Source: Modestobacter sp. VKM Ac-2984
GTDB taxonomy: Bacteria > Actinomycetota > Actinomycetes > Mycobacteriales > Geodermatophilaceae
Reading direction: 5' to 3'
Length of the DNA stretch: 64,000 bases
Assembly (NCBI RefSeq): GCF_026967985.1
Contig: NZ_JAPVBJ010000003.1
Span: 1-64,000 of the forward strand
A program made the position numbers and the translations under genes. Position 1 is the first letter of the stretch. Every line of letters starts with the position of its first letter. This document shows, one piece after another, positions 18,788-27,880 of this stretch. A model generated the notes under the pieces. It saw only the letters and a program-made list of their open reading frames with translations, was not told the DNA's origin and ran no database searches.

Positions 18788-19888
18788 TCAGCCGGCGGAG
18801 GTGGGCGGGGGCAGCCGCACGACGTCGGCGGTCACCCCGTGCTCGTGCAGCCGGCCGGGCGCCGGGCTGTCGTAGACGACCAGCAGCTGCGGGCCGGCCG
18901 CGTCGTCCTCCAGCAGGCCGATGCCCTCGGCGTGGTCGACCCCGACGCCGAACGGCAGGTCGACCTCGCAGCTGAGCAGGTCGTCCCGCACCACCTGCGG
19001 GGTGTCCGCGGTCAGGGCGCCGTGCCAGCGGAAGACGTGCACCGGCCCGTCCAGGTCCATCGTCGGGCCGGCGAGCACGAGCAGGTCGCCGCCGTGCGGG
19101 CACAGGTCGCGCACTCCGAGCCCGGCGAGGTCGAGCACGTGCTTGCGGTACCGGCGGCCGTCGGCGAACGGTTCGAGCTGCAGCCGGCCGGGGTCGTCCG
19201 GGTCGACCGTGGGGCGGAGCTCGAGCACCATCGCCCAGCCGCGCAGCACCGGGCCACGCAGACCCAGGTACACCCGCTCCCCGGCCACCGCGATGCCCTC
19301 GACGTCCAGGCCGTTGTCCTTGCCAGGGATCGCCAGGAACGGGGCCAGGTGCTCGTCGTCGGCGAGCAGGTCGCGCAGGTCCGGGCCGTGCGCCCCGAAG
19401 ACGGCGGCCCGCTCCGTCCGGCCCGCCACGGTGGTCTCCCGCACCGGCGTGGGCAGGCCGTCGACGTCGGCGACCGGGATCCGCACGAGCACCTGCCGGT
19501 TGGCCTGCCCGGTCACCCGGGCCAGCCGGCGCAGCGCCTTCTCCCCGTCGTGCTTGGCCTTGATCCGCTTGCGCCGCAGGCTGTGCGACCCGACGGCCCA
19601 GAGGAAGTCGCCGGCCCGGGCGATCCCCTCGATGTCGGCCTCCTCGTCGGCGTCCTCGCCCGGGAGCTCGACGAGGTCGGCGAGCCGGCAGCTGGTCTGG
19701 TCGGCGTAGTGCTGCGGCTCGCGGGGGTCGTCGGCGACGAGTCGCTCGATCGTCGCGGTCTCGTCGCCGGCGACCCAGAGCACCGGGCCGTCGCTGCGGA
19801 CGGCGGAGAGGTTCGTGTGGGTGCCCGACTCCCGGGCCCCAGCGGTGAAGGACAGCCGGACGGTGCGCTCGATGCTCACACCCGCCAC
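18788..19888 (-). CDS. DUF3616-domain protein
   Basis: 366-aa protein that matches the DUF3616 pattern, a beta-propeller-like family of unknown role: LSAVRSDGPVLWVAGDETATIERL near the start, ADIEGIARAGDFLWAVGSHS, then GLDVEGIAVAGERVYLGLRGPVLRGWAMVLEL and HAEGIGLLEDD in the last blade. The repeated DxEGIA segments are the blade signature. There is no signal peptide. A GTG start at 19888 was used; another GTG lies three codons in. It may bind or monitor a ligand, but no partner is suggested by its neighbours. Confidence 0.78.
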   Translation of the reverse strand: MAGVSIERTVRLSFTAGARESGTHTNLSAVRSDGPVLWVAGDETATIERLVADDPREPQHYADQTSCRLADLVELPGEDADEEADIEGIARAGDFLWAVGSHSLRRKRIKAKHDGEKALRRLARVTGQANRQVLVRIPVADVDGLPTPVRETTVAGRTERAAVFGAHGPDLRDLLADDEHLAPFLAIPGKDNGLDVEGIAVAGERVYLGLRGPVLRGWAMVLELRPTVDPDDPGRLQLEPFADGRRYRKHVLDLAGLGVRDLCPHGGDLLVLAGPTMDLDGPVHVFRWHGALTADTPQVVRDDLLSCEVDLPFGVGVDHAEGIGLLEDDAAGPQLLVVYDSPAPGRLHEHGVTADVVRLPPPTSAG

Positions 19889-19984
19889 CTTGGCACGGTG
19901 GCGACGGCGCGCACCGAGGCCTTCTCACGGCCGCCGCCCGGGGTGACCATGGGAGGGCACGCATCCTCTCGGAAGGACAGTGCC

Positions 19985-20209
19985 ATGAGCAGCTCTGCCG
20001 ACCACGCCCGCCGGCCGCACCCCGACCCGCTCACCATGACCCCGGCGGAGAAGGTGATCGCCGAGTGGGAGGCCCGCCACGACGTCGCCGCCCGCGGCTC
20101 CCGGGCGAGCTTCGCGACGGTGCAGCACTACCTCTCGGAGACCCGGTCCCGGGAGCGCTGCGAGGAGGCGGGCCGGCCACCCGCCGCCAAGCGGGACAAG
20201 CGGCGCTGA
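19985..20209 (+). CDS. small basic hypothetical protein
   Basis: 74-aa protein with a GGAAGGACA ribosome binding site 7-8 bp before the ATG. It is rich in Arg, His and Ala, with a central amphipathic helix (TPAEKVIAEWEARHDV) and a basic C-terminus (AAKRDKRR). No domain is recognised. A DNA- or RNA-associated role is possible from the charge alone. It lies ahead of a small zinc-finger protein gene on the same strand. Confidence 0.6.
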   Translation: MSSSADHARRPHPDPLTMTPAEKVIAEWEARHDVAARGSRASFATVQHYLSETRSRERCEEAGRPPAAKRDKRR

Positions 20210-20271
20210 GCCGGTCGGGGAACGCTGGGCCGGTCGGGGAACTACTGGACCGCGGGCCCCGTTGGCGGGCC

Positions 20272-20652
20272 ATGGACCTGGTCTGCCCGAAGTGTCAGGG
20301 GACGATGCGCACGTACGAGCGCAACGGCGTCCACGTCGACCAGTGCACCGACTGCCGGGGCATCTTCCTCGACCGCGGTGAGCTGGAGCGCCTGGTCGAC
20401 GCGGAGAACGCCTGGCACGACGGCCCGGCCGCGGCCGCCCCGCCCGCGTCCCGGCCCTCGGCCCAGCAGCCGTTCTCGCACGCGCCGGCGCAGCACCCGC
20501 AGCCGTCCCCGTCCAGCTCCCAGCCGGCCTCGCTGGGCGCCGTGGTCAGCGAGGTGCTGGGCCAGGTGCGCGCCAGCAGCTCCGGCTCGGGGCACAGTTC
20601 GTACGGCAAGCCGCGCAAGAAGAAGTCGCTGATCAGCGAGCTCTTCGGCTGA
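20272..20652 (+). CDS. TFIIB-type zinc-ribbon protein
   Basis: 126-aa protein. The N-terminal zinc ribbon (about residues 4-45) has the paired cysteines CPKCQGTM and CTDCRGIFLDRGELERL, the zf-TFIIB-like pattern found in many bacterial proteins of unknown role. A Pro/Ser/Gln-rich low-complexity linker (about 55-100) follows, and a basic tail GKPRKKKSLISELFG ends the protein. It is probably cytosolic with a disordered middle. The ATG at 20272 has only a weak ribosome binding site (GGCGGGC). Confidence 0.85.
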   Translation: MDLVCPKCQGTMRTYERNGVHVDQCTDCRGIFLDRGELERLVDAENAWHDGPAAAAPPASRPSAQQPFSHAPAQHPQPSPSSSQPASLGAVVSEVLGQVRASSSGSGHSSYGKPRKKKSLISELFG

Positions 20653-20787
20653 CACGGGGCCTGCGCCACCCACGACCCGTCCGCCGCCCCCACTGACGGC
20701 GTCGAGATCGGGCTGGTGGCGGCCTGGCCGGGCATGAGGCAGCCACCAGCCCGGTCTCGGTGCGCGGCCGGGCCGTACGGTCGCGGG

Positions 20788-21492
20788 GTGGCTGACGACG
20801 ACCTCACCCCGTTCACCCCTGCGGGGGCCGAGCGGCTGCGGACCGCCGCGGCCGAGCTGGCCGCGGCGGTGACCGCGCACGCCGAGGCGGTGACCGCGGT
20901 GACCGGGGACGCCGGCATGCCCGAGGTGTTCGCTGCCAGCGACCGGTTGCTCCCGGCGGTGCTGGCCTACGCCGACGCGCAGTTCGACCTCACCGGCAAC
21001 GACTTCCCGTTCGGCGTCCTGCACGGCTACGCCGAGGACGACGGGGAGGACGACGGGGAGGACGACGAACCGCAGGTCGGCGACGCAGCGGACGGCGACG
21101 CAGCGGACGGCGACGGGGCGGACGGCGACGGGGCGGACGGCGGGACCACCGCCTCCGGGACGACCGACGTCTCGGTCCTGCAGCGGCACGACCTGCGGGT
21201 CACCGACGAGGCCGCGGTGCTGGCCGCGGGCCGCCGGGCGTACCTGCGTTCGCAGCCTGACGGCGACGCCGCCGCGGCGGTCGCCGATGTGACGGACCTG
21301 GGCCGGGCGCTGTCCCAGCTGGCCGACGCCGGTGGCTGGGACGCCGTGGGGGAGACGCCGGGGCTGCGGACGACGGGCCGGTCGGTGCTGGTCATCGGTC
21401 GGGAGCTCGCCCCCGGGGCCGACCCGGAGGACGACACCGAGGACGACGGCGGCGAGCTGCTGTGGTCCCAGCAGGACGTGTTCCCCGGCTGA
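20788..21492 (+). CDS. hypothetical acidic protein with internal repeats
   Basis: 234-aa protein from the GTG at 20788. The N-terminal half is an Ala-rich helical region (FTPAGAERLRTAAAELAAAVTAHAEAV). The middle (residues about 83-118) is an extremely acidic, low-complexity stretch of EDDG and GDAAD units encoded by tandem DNA repeats. The C-terminal half is folded-looking, with RTTGRSVLVIGRELAPG, and ends acidic. No domain is recognised. It lies 24 bp before the next small gene and probably shares a transcript with it. Confidence 0.65.
   Translation: MADDDLTPFTPAGAERLRTAAAELAAAVTAHAEAVTAVTGDAGMPEVFAASDRLLPAVLAYADAQFDLTGNDFPFGVLHGYAEDDGEDDGEDDEPQVGDAADGDAADGDGADGDGADGGTTASGTTDVSVLQRHDLRVTDEAAVLAAGRRAYLRSQPDGDAAAAVADVTDLGRALSQLADAGGWDAVGETPGLRTTGRSVLVIGRELAPGADPEDDTEDDGGELLWSQQDVFPG
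21034..21138 (+). repeat. in-frame tandem repeats inside the acidic protein gene
   Basis: Two adjacent arrays: a 12-bp unit GAGGACGACGGG, nearly three copies at 21034-21066, and a 15-bp unit GGCGACGCAGCGGAC, four copies with point differences at 21079-21138. Both keep the reading frame and encode EDDG and GDAAD/GDGAD units, so copy number could vary without breaking the gene. Confidence 0.85.
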
Positions 21493-21516
21493 CCCGCGCG
21501 GGGTAGGGGGATCGGC

Positions 21517-21867
21517 ATGCCTGACTATGACGTGAACGAGGCCGGGGTCGCCCACGCCCGGGAGCTGATCGACGCCGGGGAGTACGACGACCAGACCGAG
21601 TGGTCCGACGCCGCGCCGTCGACCGACGAGGAGAACGAGGAGCGGGACGACGAGGGCCAGGAGGGCTACGCGCAGTGGCACCTGGCGGTCGACCCGGACA
21701 AGGGCGAGGGCACCAAGGGCCGCTACCGGTTCCCCTACGGCGACTTCGCCACGGTCAACCGGGCCGCGCTGATCCACGCCAAGCAGCGGGCCAGCCAGAA
21801 CGACCACCCGGAGATCGAGGCGGCCGCCGACGACCTGCTGCAGCGCCTGGACGCCAAGCGTTCCTGA
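21517..21867 (+). CDS. conserved hypothetical protein
   Basis: 116-aa acidic protein. A variable, charged N-terminal half (STDEENEERDDEGQEG) is followed by a compact C-terminal segment, YRFPYGDFATVNRAALIHAKQRA then EIEAAADDLLQRLD, that looks conserved and helical. I cannot assign a function. The ATG follows GGGGGATCGGC. It sits 24 bp after the acidic repeat protein and converges with the CoA-transferase gene. Confidence 0.65.
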   Translation: MPDYDVNEAGVAHARELIDAGEYDDQTEWSDAAPSTDEENEERDDEGQEGYAQWHLAVDPDKGEGTKGRYRFPYGDFATVNRAALIHAKQRASQNDHPEIEAAADDLLQRLDAKRS

Positions 21868-21885
21868 CCCGGCGCGGCTGAGGGG

Positions 21886-23403
21886 TCAGCCGGGCAGCAT
21901 GCTGCCGGTCTCCAGGTAGCGGGTGTGCCAGCTCAGCGCCTCCGCCAGCAGGTGCGGGGTGTGCCGGCCGTACGCGCCGCGCTCGGCCCGCTCGTAGTAG
22001 TCGGTCAGCAGTGGCCGGTAGTCCGGGTGCGCACACTTGTCGATCACCAGCTGCGCCCGCTTGCGCGGCGGCAGGCCGCGCAGGTCGGCGAGCCCGTGCT
22101 CGGTGACGACCACCGACACGTCGTGCTCGGTGTGGTCGACGTGGGACACCATCGGCACGATCGAGGAGATCGCGCCGTCCTTGGCCGTCGACGGGGTGAG
22201 GAAGAAGGAGACGTAGGCGTTGCGGGCGAAGTCGCCCGAGCCGCCGATCCCGTTCTGGATGCGGCTGCCCATCAGGTGCGTGGAGTTCACGTTGCCGTAC
22301 AGGTCGGCCTCGATCATCCCGTTCATCGCCAGCACCCCCAGCCGGCGGACGATCTCCGGGTGGTTGCTGATCTCCTGCGGCCGCAGCACGATCCGGTCCC
22401 GGAACTCCGCCACGTGAGCGTTGAAGTCCGCGATCGCGGTAGGGCTCAGCGAGAACGCCGTCGCCGAGGTGGAGGCGAGCGTGCCCGAGCGCAGCAGGTC
22501 CAGCATGCCGTCCTGGATCACCTCGGTGTAGGCGGTCAGCTGCTCGAACCGCGACTCCTGCAGCCCGGACAGGACGGCGTTGGCCACGTTCCCGACCCCG
22601 GACTGCAGCGGTAGCAGCTCGGCCGGCAGCCGACCCACCGTGACCTGGTGCTCGAGGTACTCGATCAGGTGCCCGGCGATGGCCCGGGCGGTGTCGTCCG
22701 GCTCGCTGAACGGGGTGTTCCGGTCCGGGGAGTGGGTCTCGACGACGGCGACGACCTTGTCCGGGTCGACCCGCAGGTGCGGCACCCCGATCCGGTCGCC
22801 GGGCCGGGTCAGCTGCACCGGCCGGCGGTTCGGGGGCAGCGCCGTCCCGTAGTAGACGTCGTGCATGCCGTCCAGCCCGGCCGGCTGCCAGCTGTTGACC
22901 TCCAGCACCACCTTCTCGGCGAGGTCCAGCCAGGTCTTGTTGTTGCCGACCGAGGAGGAGGGGATCAGCTGCCCGTCCTCGGTGATCCCGCTGACCTCCA
23001 CGACGGCGACGTCCAGCGGCCCGAGGAACCCCTCCCAGGCCAGCTGGGCGACGTGCGACAGGTGGACGTCGACGTAGTCGATCTCCCCGGCGTTGATCTT
23101 CTGCCGGGCGACCGGGTCGGACTGGTACGGCAGCCGCAACCCGATGCCGTCGGCGGCGGCGAGCGCGCCGTCCAGCTCGGGTGCGGTGGAGGCACCGGTC
23201 CACAGGTCGACCCGGAACGGCTCTCCGGCGGCATGCGCGGCGGTGATCCGCTGGGCCAGCAGCCCCGGGACCGCCTTCGGGTGCCCGGCGCCGGTGAACC
23301 CGCTCATCCCGAGCGTGTCGCCGGGCCGGATCAGCGCGGCCGCCTCGTCGGCCGGCACCACCTTGCGCGCCAGTGCTGCGTTGCGGATCCGACCGGTGTC
23401 CAT
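21886..23403 (-). CDS. acetyl-CoA hydrolase / CoA-transferase
   Basis: 505-aa member of the acetyl-CoA hydrolase/transferase family (class I, like succinyl-CoA:acetate CoA-transferase). Seen features are GMSGFTGAGHPKAVP near the N-terminus, the conserved QSGVGNVANAVL loop, the catalytic Glu in TAYTEVIQDGMLDLL and the GIGGSGDFARNAYVS oxyanion/CoA region. It exchanges CoA between acetate and another short acid such as succinate. The start was set at the ATG at 23403, since the 13 preceding residues are not family-like. It may serve acetate overflow or propionate metabolism. Confidence 0.92.
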   Translation of the reverse strand: MDTGRIRNAALARKVVPADEAAALIRPGDTLGMSGFTGAGHPKAVPGLLAQRITAAHAAGEPFRVDLWTGASTAPELDGALAAADGIGLRLPYQSDPVARQKINAGEIDYVDVHLSHVAQLAWEGFLGPLDVAVVEVSGITEDGQLIPSSSVGNNKTWLDLAEKVVLEVNSWQPAGLDGMHDVYYGTALPPNRRPVQLTRPGDRIGVPHLRVDPDKVVAVVETHSPDRNTPFSEPDDTARAIAGHLIEYLEHQVTVGRLPAELLPLQSGVGNVANAVLSGLQESRFEQLTAYTEVIQDGMLDLLRSGTLASTSATAFSLSPTAIADFNAHVAEFRDRIVLRPQEISNHPEIVRRLGVLAMNGMIEADLYGNVNSTHLMGSRIQNGIGGSGDFARNAYVSFFLTPSTAKDGAISSIVPMVSHVDHTEHDVSVVVTEHGLADLRGLPPRKRAQLVIDKCAHPDYRPLLTDYYERAERGAYGRHTPHLLAEALSWHTRYLETGSMLPG

Positions 23404-23493
23404 CGTCCTCCGACCTCGTCGTGGCGGGCCGCTCCGGCCCACCCGGACGCTACGGGCGGGACGATGGTCCTGCCCGGGGAGGCCGGAGGACCC

Positions 23494-23526
23494 GGCTGCG
23501 GGGCCGGGCCCGCCGGCCCCGCAGCC
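23494..23526 (-). terminator. terminator hairpin after phoD
   Basis: The arms GGCTGCGGGGCCGG (23494-23507) and CCGGCCCCGCAGCC (23513-23526) form a perfect 14-bp stem with a 5-nt loop, 14 bp past the phoD stop on the minus strand. Confidence 0.8.
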
Positions 23527-23539
23527 GTCCGTGCCGAGG

Positions 23540-25336
23540 TCAGGCCGTCCGGGGGGTGTCCGAGCGGGCCCCCAGCTCGGCCGTCGGCCCGCTGACCTTG
23601 CGCGAGCCCTTCACCGTGGCGAACGAGGTCTCGTAGCCGACCGTCGCCTGCGGGTCCAGCCGCGGGTCGACGGCCAGGCCCTTGTCGCCGTTGCTGCGGA
23701 TGAACCAGAAGTCCGCCTGCACCCGCTGCGGGGTCACGTCCAGGACGGCGAAGCCGTGGCCGATGCCCTCCAGGTAGCGCACCCAGGGGTTGGCGGCCTG
23801 GAACGCGGCGGTGGTCGCGGTCGCGGCGGCCGCGGAGCCGACGGCCTCCTTGAACCCGTTGCTGGTCACCGACGGGCAGACGAACTCCACACCGACCGAG
23901 TTGCCGTCACCGGGGTAGCCGCCGAAGTCGGTCGGGAGGTCGTTGGCCCAGGAGGAGTGGATGTCGCCGGTCAGCACCACCGGGTCGGCGTGCTGGGCCG
24001 CGGCCATCGCCTCCAGCACCGCGCGCTGGTCTGCCTGGTAGCCGTCCCACTGGTCGGCGTTGAACACCGAGCCGGGCACCGTGCCGGGCCGGGGGACGGC
24101 GAACACCCGCGCGAAGACCGTCTGGTTGCCGACCAGGTGCCAGTCGGTGCGCCCGGTGCGGATGCCCTTCGTCAGCCAGTCCAGCTGCGGCGGCTCGGGC
24201 AGGTGCCGCCGCGGGTCGGTCAGGGCCGGGTTGAGCGCGCCGTCGACCGTGCCCGGGACCTGCTCGCTGCGGTTCTGCCGGGTGTCGATGACCGACAGCT
24301 CGGCCAGGTCGCCGAAGCTGAAGCGGCGGAAGAACTGCCGGCCCTTGCTGGCGTGCGGCTGCCACATCGCGGGCTCGCGGATCGGCATCCACTCCAGGTA
24401 TGCCTGGAACGCCTTGGCCCGGCGGAACAGGAAGTCGCCCTCGGGCTTGATGCCGTCGGGCTTGCCCGGCTCGGTGTAGGGGGCGGCCGGGTCGTCGTCC
24501 CGCTCGTGGTTCTCCGCGCCGAAGTCGTAGGCGTCGTTGGTGATCTCGTGGTCGTCGAAGATGACGATCCACGGGTGCTGCTGGTGCGCCCGCTGCAGGT
24601 CCGGGTCGGTCTTGTAGAGCGCGTGCCGGATCCGGTAGTCCTCCAGCGTCACCATCTCGTGGACCGGCTCGTGGTCCCGGATGCCGATCAGCGCGTTGGG
24701 CCCGTACCGGTCGCCGGAGCCGGCCACGCCCGCCACCCGCGGGGCGTTGCCGTACTCGTAGAGGTAGTCGCCCAGGTGCAGCACGAAGTCCAGGTCGTCC
24801 CGGGCGGCGATCCCGCGGTAGGCGGTGAAGTACCCGCCGGTCCAGTTGCTGCAGGAGGCGAACGCCATCCGCAGCGCGTGGGTCTGGCCGGGCTCGTCCG
24901 GTGCGGTCTGGGTGCGGCCGACCGGGGAGGTCTGGCCGGCGCAGCTGAACCGGTAGAAGTAGCGCGTGTAGGGGGTCAGCCGGTTCACCACGACCTTGAC
25001 GGTGTGGTCGCGGCTGACGTCGGCGACGACGTTGCCGCTGCGCACGACGCGGGTGAACGCCTCGTCGGCGGCGACCTCCCAGCGGACCGGGACGGCGGGC
25101 CCGCGGCGGCTGCCGGGGAGGGACTCGGGGGTGGGCGTCACCCGGGTCCAGAGGAGCAGCTCGGTGGCCGTGGGGTCGCCGCTGGCGACGCCGAAGCCGA
25201 AGACGCCGGAGCGGGCGGTCTCGGCCACGGCCGCGCGGGCGGCCTCGCTGGTGAGCCCACCGAAGGTCAGGGCGGCGGCGGTGACCGCGCCGCCCTTCAG
25301 GACGGTGCGGCGGGACAGGGGTGCTTCGAGGGACAT
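23540..25336 (-). CDS. phoD: Tat-exported PhoD-type alkaline phosphatase/phosphodiesterase
   Basis: 598-aa PhoD family metalloenzyme. The twin-arginine signal SRRTVLKGGAVTAAALTFGG indicates folded export by Tat. After an N-terminal fibronectin-like domain (about 45-155), the catalytic domain shows FASCSNWTGGYFTAY, VLHLGDYLYEYG, DDHEITNDAYDFG and VLTGDIHSSWANDLP, the ligands of the Fe/Ca site. It releases phosphate from phosphate esters outside the cell. The ATG at 25336 is the only start that gives a proper signal peptide. No Pho box was identified in the divergent 198-bp region shared with gabD. Confidence 0.93.
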   Translation of the reverse strand: MSLEAPLSRRTVLKGGAVTAAALTFGGLTSEAARAAVAETARSGVFGFGVASGDPTATELLLWTRVTPTPESLPGSRRGPAVPVRWEVAADEAFTRVVRSGNVVADVSRDHTVKVVVNRLTPYTRYFYRFSCAGQTSPVGRTQTAPDEPGQTHALRMAFASCSNWTGGYFTAYRGIAARDDLDFVLHLGDYLYEYGNAPRVAGVAGSGDRYGPNALIGIRDHEPVHEMVTLEDYRIRHALYKTDPDLQRAHQQHPWIVIFDDHEITNDAYDFGAENHERDDDPAAPYTEPGKPDGIKPEGDFLFRRAKAFQAYLEWMPIREPAMWQPHASKGRQFFRRFSFGDLAELSVIDTRQNRSEQVPGTVDGALNPALTDPRRHLPEPPQLDWLTKGIRTGRTDWHLVGNQTVFARVFAVPRPGTVPGSVFNADQWDGYQADQRAVLEAMAAAQHADPVVLTGDIHSSWANDLPTDFGGYPGDGNSVGVEFVCPSVTSNGFKEAVGSAAAATATTAAFQAANPWVRYLEGIGHGFAVLDVTPQRVQADFWFIRSNGDKGLAVDPRLDPQATVGYETSFATVKGSRKVSGPTAELGARSDTPRTA

Positions 25337-25534
25337 GCGGGCACTGTGGTTGCACCGGGCGACGAGTTGGCGGTGCCTGCGTGAACGGCCGGCGTCTCCC
25401 GCTCGGCCGTTTCCCCTCCGGAGGGGGCGGGCACGTGCACGGGGCAGGCGAGCCGTGTCGGACCGCCCGAGCGCCCAGGACGGGCGCCGCCGTCCGGCAC
25501 CGACCCGCGACCCGCACGACGACGGGAGACCCCC

Positions 25535-26959
25535 ATGGCGATCGCCACGATCAACCCCACCACCGGGGAGACGCTGAAGACCTACGAGCCGCTGTCCGAC
25601 GACGCGCTCGAGGAGAAGATCGGTCGCGCAGCCGCCGCCTACCGCAGCTACCGGCGCACCTCGGTCGAGGACCGGGTGCGCTGGCTGCGGGCCGCGGCCG
25701 ACGTGCTGGACGCCGACACCGACGGCGTCGCAGAGCTGATGACCACCGAGATGGGCAAGACGCTGTCCTCGGCGAAGGCCGAGGTCGGCAAGTGCGCGAA
25801 GGCGCTGCGCTGGTACGCCGAGCACGGCCCGGCGCTGCTGGAGCCGGAGCCGAAGGACGCCGAGGCGGTCGGCGCCCAGCAGGCCTACGTCGCCTGGCAG
25901 CCGCTGGGCGTGGTGCTGGCGGTCATGCCGTGGAACTTCCCGCTCTGGCAGGCCATGCGGTTCGCCGCCCCGGCACTGATGGCCGGCAACGTCGGCCTGC
26001 TCAAGCACGCCAGCAACGTGCCGCAGACCGCGCTGTACCTGGAGGAGCTGTTCCGCAAGGCCGGCTTCCCGGACGACGTCTTCCAGACCCTGCTGATCGG
26101 CTCGGGCACGATCGAGCAGGTGCTGCGCGACGACCGGGTGGTCGCCGCGACCCTCACCGGCAGCGCGCCGGCCGGCCAGTCGGTCGCCTCGATCGCCGGT
26201 GACGCGCTCAAGCCCACGGTGCTGGAGCTGGGCGGGTCCGACCCGTTCATCGTGATGCCCTCGGCCGACCTCGAGGCCGCGGCGGGGGTGGCGGTCACCA
26301 GCCGCAACCAGAACAACGGGCAGAGCTGCATCTCGGCCAAGCGGTTCTTCGTGCACCGCGACGTCGCCGAGGAGTTCACCCGGGTCTTCGCGGAGAAGAT
26401 CGCCGCGCTGACCGTCGGCGACCCGATGGACGCCGACACCGACGTCGGCCCGCTGGCCACGGAGTCCGGTCTGCAGGACGTGCACGACTACGTGGAGGAC
26501 GCCCGCAGCAAGGGCGCCACCGTCGTCGTCGGGGGCACGCGGCTGGACCGGCCGGGCTGGTTCTACGAGCCGACGCTGCTGACCGGGGTGACCCCGGAGA
26601 TGGACCTGTACGCCGAGGAGGTCTTCGGGCCGGTGGCCGCGCTGTTCACCGTCGACAGCCTGGACGAGGCGATCGAGATCGCCAACAGCCACCCCTACGG
26701 GCTCGGGTCCAACCTGTGGAGCGAGGACGAAGGGGAGCGGGCGCAGTTCGTCCGGGACATCGAGTCGGGCATGGCGTTCGTCAACGGCATGACGACCAGC
26801 TACCCGGAGCTTCCCTTCGGCGGGGTGAAGCAGAGCGGCTACGGCCGCGAGCTCACCGAGCTGGGCATGCGCGCGTTCATGAACGGCAAGACCGTCTGGA
26901 TCGGTGCCCCCAGCAGCGAGCAGCGGCCGGGTGACAGCGCCGGTTCGGCGAACGAGTGA
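25535..26959 (+). CDS. gabD: succinate-semialdehyde dehydrogenase (NADP+)
   Basis: 474-aa aldehyde dehydrogenase. Catalytic Cys265 lies in NNGQSCISAKRF and the general base Glu231 in VLELGGSDPFIV. PWNFPLWQ and LKHASNVPQTAL form the cofactor and substrate pocket of the SSADH subfamily. The enzyme oxidises succinate semialdehyde to succinate in GABA breakdown, or related aldehydes. The ATG follows GACGGGAGACC. The gene is divergent from phoD and ends at a strong bidirectional terminator. The exact aldehyde is an inference from subfamily residues. Confidence 0.88.
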   Translation: MAIATINPTTGETLKTYEPLSDDALEEKIGRAAAAYRSYRRTSVEDRVRWLRAAADVLDADTDGVAELMTTEMGKTLSSAKAEVGKCAKALRWYAEHGPALLEPEPKDAEAVGAQQAYVAWQPLGVVLAVMPWNFPLWQAMRFAAPALMAGNVGLLKHASNVPQTALYLEELFRKAGFPDDVFQTLLIGSGTIEQVLRDDRVVAATLTGSAPAGQSVASIAGDALKPTVLELGGSDPFIVMPSADLEAAAGVAVTSRNQNNGQSCISAKRFFVHRDVAEEFTRVFAEKIAALTVGDPMDADTDVGPLATESGLQDVHDYVEDARSKGATVVVGGTRLDRPGWFYEPTLLTGVTPEMDLYAEEVFGPVAALFTVDSLDEAIEIANSHPYGLGSNLWSEDEGERAQFVRDIESGMAFVNGMTTSYPELPFGGVKQSGYGRELTELGMRAFMNGKTVWIGAPSSEQRPGDSAGSANE

Positions 26960-26964
26960 CCCGT

Positions 26965-26999
26965 GGAGGGGCAGGGACGGTCGCCGTCCCTGCCCCTCC
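26965..26999. terminator. bidirectional terminator between gabD and znuB
   Basis: The arms at 26965-26980 and 26984-26999 are 16 nt and perfectly complementary (GGAGGGGCAGGGACGG and its complement) with a TCG loop, placed between two convergent stop codons. Confidence 0.88.
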
Positions 27000-27001
27000 G
27001 G

Positions 27002-27880
27002 TCAGCGAGGGGAGGGGACCTCGCCGGGCCGGCTCACGGGCTGCACCGGGGTGGGGACGGCGTCCGGTCCGTGCCGGGGGCTGCCGCGGCGGGCCAGGCT
27101 GGCCATGCTGAGGACGGCGTAGGCGGCGACCGCCATCAGCACGATGGTGCCGCCCGACGGGGTGTCGGCGTAGAAGGAGACGGCGGTGCCGCTGACCGAC
27201 ACGGTCACCCCGATCAGCGCGGCGATCGCCAGGCTGCTCCGGAAGCTGCGGGCCACCAGCTGGGCGCAGCCGGCGGGCAGCACCATCAGCCCGCTGATCA
27301 GCAGCAGGCCGAGCACCCGCATGGACAGCGTCACCGTGACCGCGGTGACCACCGCGAGCAGCAGGTTCAGTCGCAGGACGGGCAGTCCGCTGGCGAGGGC
27401 GTGTTCCTCGTCGAGCGCGACGGTGAACAGCGACCGGCCGAGCCCGAGGGTGACGCCGAGGACGACGGCGGCCATCCCGGCGAAGACGACCAGGTCGCCG
27501 CGGGTCGTGGTGGTCAGCGCGCCGAACAGGTAGCCGTCCAGCGTGATCGGGGTGCCGGCCGGGGCACGGGTGACGACCACGACCCCACCGGCCAGGCCGC
27601 CGTAGAACATGATCGCCAGCGCGACGTCGGTACCGGTCGACCGGCGGGCCCGCAGCACCTCGACGACGACCGCGCCGGCGACGGTGGCCAGCAGCGCGGT
27701 GAGCACCGGCGCCGACCGGGTGGCCAGGCCGACCGCGACCCCGAGCAGCGCGACGTGCCCCAGCCCGTCGCCGATCAGCGACAGCCGGCGCTGCACCAGG
27801 TGGACGCCCACGGTCGGCGCGGTGAGGCCGACGAGCACGGCGGCCGCCAGGGCCAGCCGCATGAACTCGTAGCTCAGCAC
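27002..27880 (-). CDS. znuB: zinc/manganese ABC transporter permease
   Basis: 292-aa ABC-3 family membrane protein with about eight hydrophobic segments: LALAAAVLVGLTAPTVGVHLV at the start, then GLGHVALLGVAVGLA with the family GxGH motif, and LLLISGLMVLPAGCAQLVA near the end. It forms the channel of a high-affinity zinc importer with ZnuC and ZnuA. The GTG at 27880 lies inside the 3' end of the ATPase gene (7-bp overlap), a sign of translational coupling. Third gene of the znuACB operon behind a Zur-like box. Zinc rather than manganese is inferred from the operator. Confidence 0.9.
   Translation of the reverse strand: MLSYEFMRLALAAAVLVGLTAPTVGVHLVQRRLSLIGDGLGHVALLGVAVGLATRSAPVLTALLATVAGAVVVEVLRARRSTGTDVALAIMFYGGLAGGVVVVTRAPAGTPITLDGYLFGALTTTTRGDLVVFAGMAAVVLGVTLGLGRSLFTVALDEEHALASGLPVLRLNLLLAVVTAVTVTLSMRVLGLLLISGLMVLPAGCAQLVARSFRSSLAIAALIGVTVSVSGTAVSFYADTPSGGTIVLMAVAAYAVLSMASLARRGSPRHGPDAVPTPVQPVSRPGEVPSPR

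Noticed and set aside
21034-21138. CRISPR-like tandem array
   Set aside because: The units are 12 and 15 bp, directly abutting, without spacers, and they code in frame.
23540-26692. 1050-residue minus-strand open frame through phoD
   Set aside because: Only 23540-25336 is protein-like, with a Tat signal at its start. The rest is antisense to the aldehyde dehydrogenase gene.
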